Assembly: GCA_028869395.1 (NCBI GenBank)
Contig: JAGWSE010000188.1
Coordinates: 1-7,907, forward strand
Reading direction: 5' to 3'
DNA: 7,907 nt
Source: Alphaproteobacteria bacterium
Lineage (GTDB): Bacteria > Pseudomonadota > Alphaproteobacteria > Caulobacterales > Caulobacteraceae
Positions 6,755 to 7,907 of the stretch are shown here, in pieces. The translations under genes were made by a program, and so were the position numbers. Each line of letters starts with the position of its first letter. The stretch's first letter is position 1. Under the pieces are notes generated by a model, which saw only the letters and a program-made list of their open reading frames with translations, was not told the origin of the DNA and searched no databases.

Positions 6755-7633
6755 TCAGGCGAGGCGGTACTCCTCGCCGGAGGCGGTGATCTTCCCATCC
6801 CGCACGAGATGGATCATCGCCGCCAGCATGGAGCGAGAGGCGGCGGGCCACAGCTTGGGATCGACGTCGGCGTAGAGGCGTGGGACGAGGTCGGAGATCT
6901 TCGCGGGGCCGGATTGAAGCGCGCCCAGGATCTGGTCGATGCGTTCCTTGCGATGGTCGAGATAGGCCTGGATGAAGGCGTCGACCTCGGTGACCGGCGG
7001 GCCGTGGGTGGGCCACAGCGTCGAGAAGCCCCGCGCCCGGATGCGCCGCAGGCTTTCAAGGTAGTCGGTCATGTCGCCGTCGGGGGGGGTGATGACCGTC
7101 GTCGACCAGCCCATGATGTGGTCGCCGGTGAAGCAGGCGTTCTCCTCCGGCAGGGCGTAGCACAGGTGGTTGGAGGTGTGGCCCGGGGTGGGGATCGCCT
7201 CCAGCGCCCAGCCCGGGCCGGCGACGGTTCCGCCGTCGCAGAGGCTGACGTCGGGCGCAAAGCCGAGGTCGTGGCCGGCCTCCATTCTGACCGCGCCGTC
7301 GTCTTCGGCGTCGGCGGTGACCGCGCAGCCGTAGATCGGCGCGCCGGTGCGCGCCTTCAGCGGGCCGGCGAGCGGCGAGTGGTCGGAGTGGTGGTGGGTG
7401 ATGACGATCGCCGTGACCCGCTCGCCCTGGACGGCGGCGAGGATGGCCTCCAGGTGGGCGGCGTCGTCGGGGCCGGGATCGATGACCGCGACTTCGCCGC
7501 GGCCGACGATGTAGGTCCCGGTGCCCAGGAAGGTGAACGGCCCGGGATTGTTGGCGATCACCCGCCGGATCAGCGGCGAGACCTGGTCGCAACGGCCGTA
7601 GGCGAAGTCCAGCTTGCGGACGTAAGGGATCAT
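6755..7633 (-). CDS. Metallo-beta-lactamase-fold hydrolase, LACTB2-like with C-terminal winged helix
   Basis: A 292-residue cytosolic metallohydrolase. The MBL domain carries the full metal-ligand set: THHHSDH (79-85; His80, His82, Asp84, His85), His152 in PGHT, Asp171 in TGDHI and His210 in PTHG. Residues about 215-292 (from VDAFIQAYLDHRKERIDQIL through LVRDGKITASGEEYRLA) look like the winged-helix domain typical of LACTB2-type proteins. Relatives include glyoxalase II-like hydrolases and the LACTB2 RNase, so the substrate is open. It is not obviously an ETHE1-type persulfide dioxygenase. The ATG at 7633 gives the expected MIPYVRKLDF start; an in-frame TTG at 7699 would add 22 low-complexity residues inside the upstream gene and is less likely. 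There is no Shine-Dalgarno; initiation probably depends on coupling to the upstream sulfurtransferase gene. It converges on the acyl-CoA ligase gene. Confidence 0.9.
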   Translation of the reverse strand: MIPYVRKLDFAYGRCDQVSPLIRRVIANNPGPFTFLGTGTYIVGRGEVAVIDPGPDDAAHLEAILAAVQGERVTAIVITHHHSDHSPLAGPLKARTGAPIYGCAVTADAEDDGAVRMEAGHDLGFAPDVSLCDGGTVAGPGWALEAIPTPGHTSNHLCYALPEENACFTGDHIMGWSTTVITPPDGDMTDYLESLRRIRARGFSTLWPTHGPPVTEVDAFIQAYLDHRKERIDQILGALQSGPAKISDLVPRLYADVDPKLWPAASRSMLAAMIHLVRDGKITASGEEYRLA

Positions 7634-7647
7634 CTTGGAGGGATCAT
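7630..7647 (-). promoter_or_regulatory. Double ATGA junction with a five-codon ORF between two genes
   Basis: On the minus strand, ATGA at 7647-7644 overlaps an ATG with the sulfurtransferase stop. That ATG opens a five-codon frame (Met-Ile-Pro-Pro-Arg) whose TGA (7632-7630) overlaps the hydrolase ATG at 7633 in a second ATGA. GATGATCCC occurs twice, at 7648-7640 and 7634-7626, so a 14-bp slip duplication may have produced it. Reinitiation here would account for the missing Shine-Dalgarno. Confidence 0.4.
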
Positions 7648-7907
7648 CGGGGCAGGGCGGCGGAGAGGTCGTAGCCCGCCTCGCGGCCCAGGCCGACAAG
7701 CTCCTCGCGGCTTCGCGCGCCGGAGAGCGCCTGGCCGATCGCCCAGGTCATGATCGAGCGCGTGCCGGAGCGGCAGAAGGCCAGCGTGGGCTTGGCCGCA
7801 TCGGCCAGCACCCGCTGCATGGTCTCGACCTGCGCGGGCGTGGGGCCGCCGCTGACGGGGATGTGGAAATAGGCCAGGCCCGCCGCGCGCGCCGCCGCCT
7901 CGATCTC
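7644..7907 (-). CDS. TIGR01244/DUF442 family sulfurtransferase-phosphatase (5' end beyond the window)
   Basis: The last 87 codons of a gene that begins to the right of the window. The visible protein starts EIEAAARAAGLAYFHIPV, continues with GGPTPAQVETMQRVL (20-34), and has the catalytic loop FCRSGTRS (44-51) with Cys45 followed by TWAIGQA; it ends LSAALPR. This fits the DUF442 family (TIGR01244), a tyrosine-phosphatase-like fold with a rhodanese-like cysteine loop, usually 110-150 residues. The same domain is the N-terminal part of Blh proteins, in sulfide and persulfide metabolism, fused there to an MBL dioxygenase. Here it stands alone and is followed after 10 nt by a separate MBL gene on the same strand, so the two are likely co-transcribed. 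Whether it moves sulfur or removes phosphate is not decidable from this fragment. Confidence 0.85.
   Translation of the reverse strand, partial: EIEAAARAAGLAYFHIPVSGGPTPAQVETMQRVLADAAKPTLAFCRSGTRSIMTWAIGQALSGARSREELVGLGREAGYDLSAALPR

Noticed and set aside
7668..7675. GCTACGAC on the minus strand as a -10 element for the MBL gene
   Set aside because: It lies in the sulfurtransferase coding sequence (Gly-Tyr-Asp codons), has no -35, and such octamers arise easily in GC-rich coding DNA.
7634..7699. 22-residue N-terminal extension of the MBL protein from a TTG
   Set aside because: It overlaps the sulfurtransferase coding end, is low in complexity, and the ATG at 7633 matches the expected family start.
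6809..7753. 314-codon plus-strand open frame opposite the MBL hydrolase gene
   Set aside because: It is the shadow of the metal-binding MBL gene; its translation is a biased Gly/Asp/Val/Arg mix without motifs.

Overview
This window reads as ordinary chromosomal DNA from a GC-rich alphaproteobacterium, most likely Caulobacteraceae (Caulobacter or Phenylobacterium type). The evidence is the very high GC with strong third-position GC bias, protein sequences that look like that family, and a -10 element ahead of pdxH that exactly matches the Caulobacter housekeeping consensus GCTANAWC. The assignment rests on reading and recall, not on a database search. I see no mobile element, CRISPR array, rRNA or tRNA.

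Left block, minus strand (1-2790), in transcription order: a small J-domain protein, a secreted alpha/beta hydrolase, and chorismate synthase (aroC, cut by the left window edge). The gaps are 44 and 38 nt, so they may share a transcript, although aroC also has a candidate promoter of its own. A GC-rich hairpin abuts the ribosome binding site of the hydrolase.

Centre, plus strand (2836-6727): a short divergent intergenic region carries the pdxH promoter, whose predicted transcription start falls on the A of the pdxH ATG, so the mRNA is probably leaderless. pdxH (pyridoxamine 5'-phosphate oxidase) runs through a TTGA stop/start overlap into a fused phosphotransferase plus P-loop kinase of unknown substrate. 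After 64 nt comes an AlkK-like fatty-acyl-CoA ligase with a strong Shine-Dalgarno site.

Right block, minus strand (6755-7907): a metallo-beta-lactamase-fold hydrolase of the LACTB2-like type lies just downstream of a DUF442/TIGR01244 sulfurtransferase-phosphatase (cut by the right edge). They are joined by an odd 18-nt junction with two successive ATGA overlaps around a five-codon ORF. The convergent gap between the ligase and the hydrolase is filled by an imperfect palindrome that may act as a bidirectional terminator.

No single new multi-gene system stands out. The most interesting points are small-scale: the leaderless pdxH promoter, two active-site substitutions in PdxH, the PdxH-linked double kinase of unknown substrate, and the double-ATGA junction.
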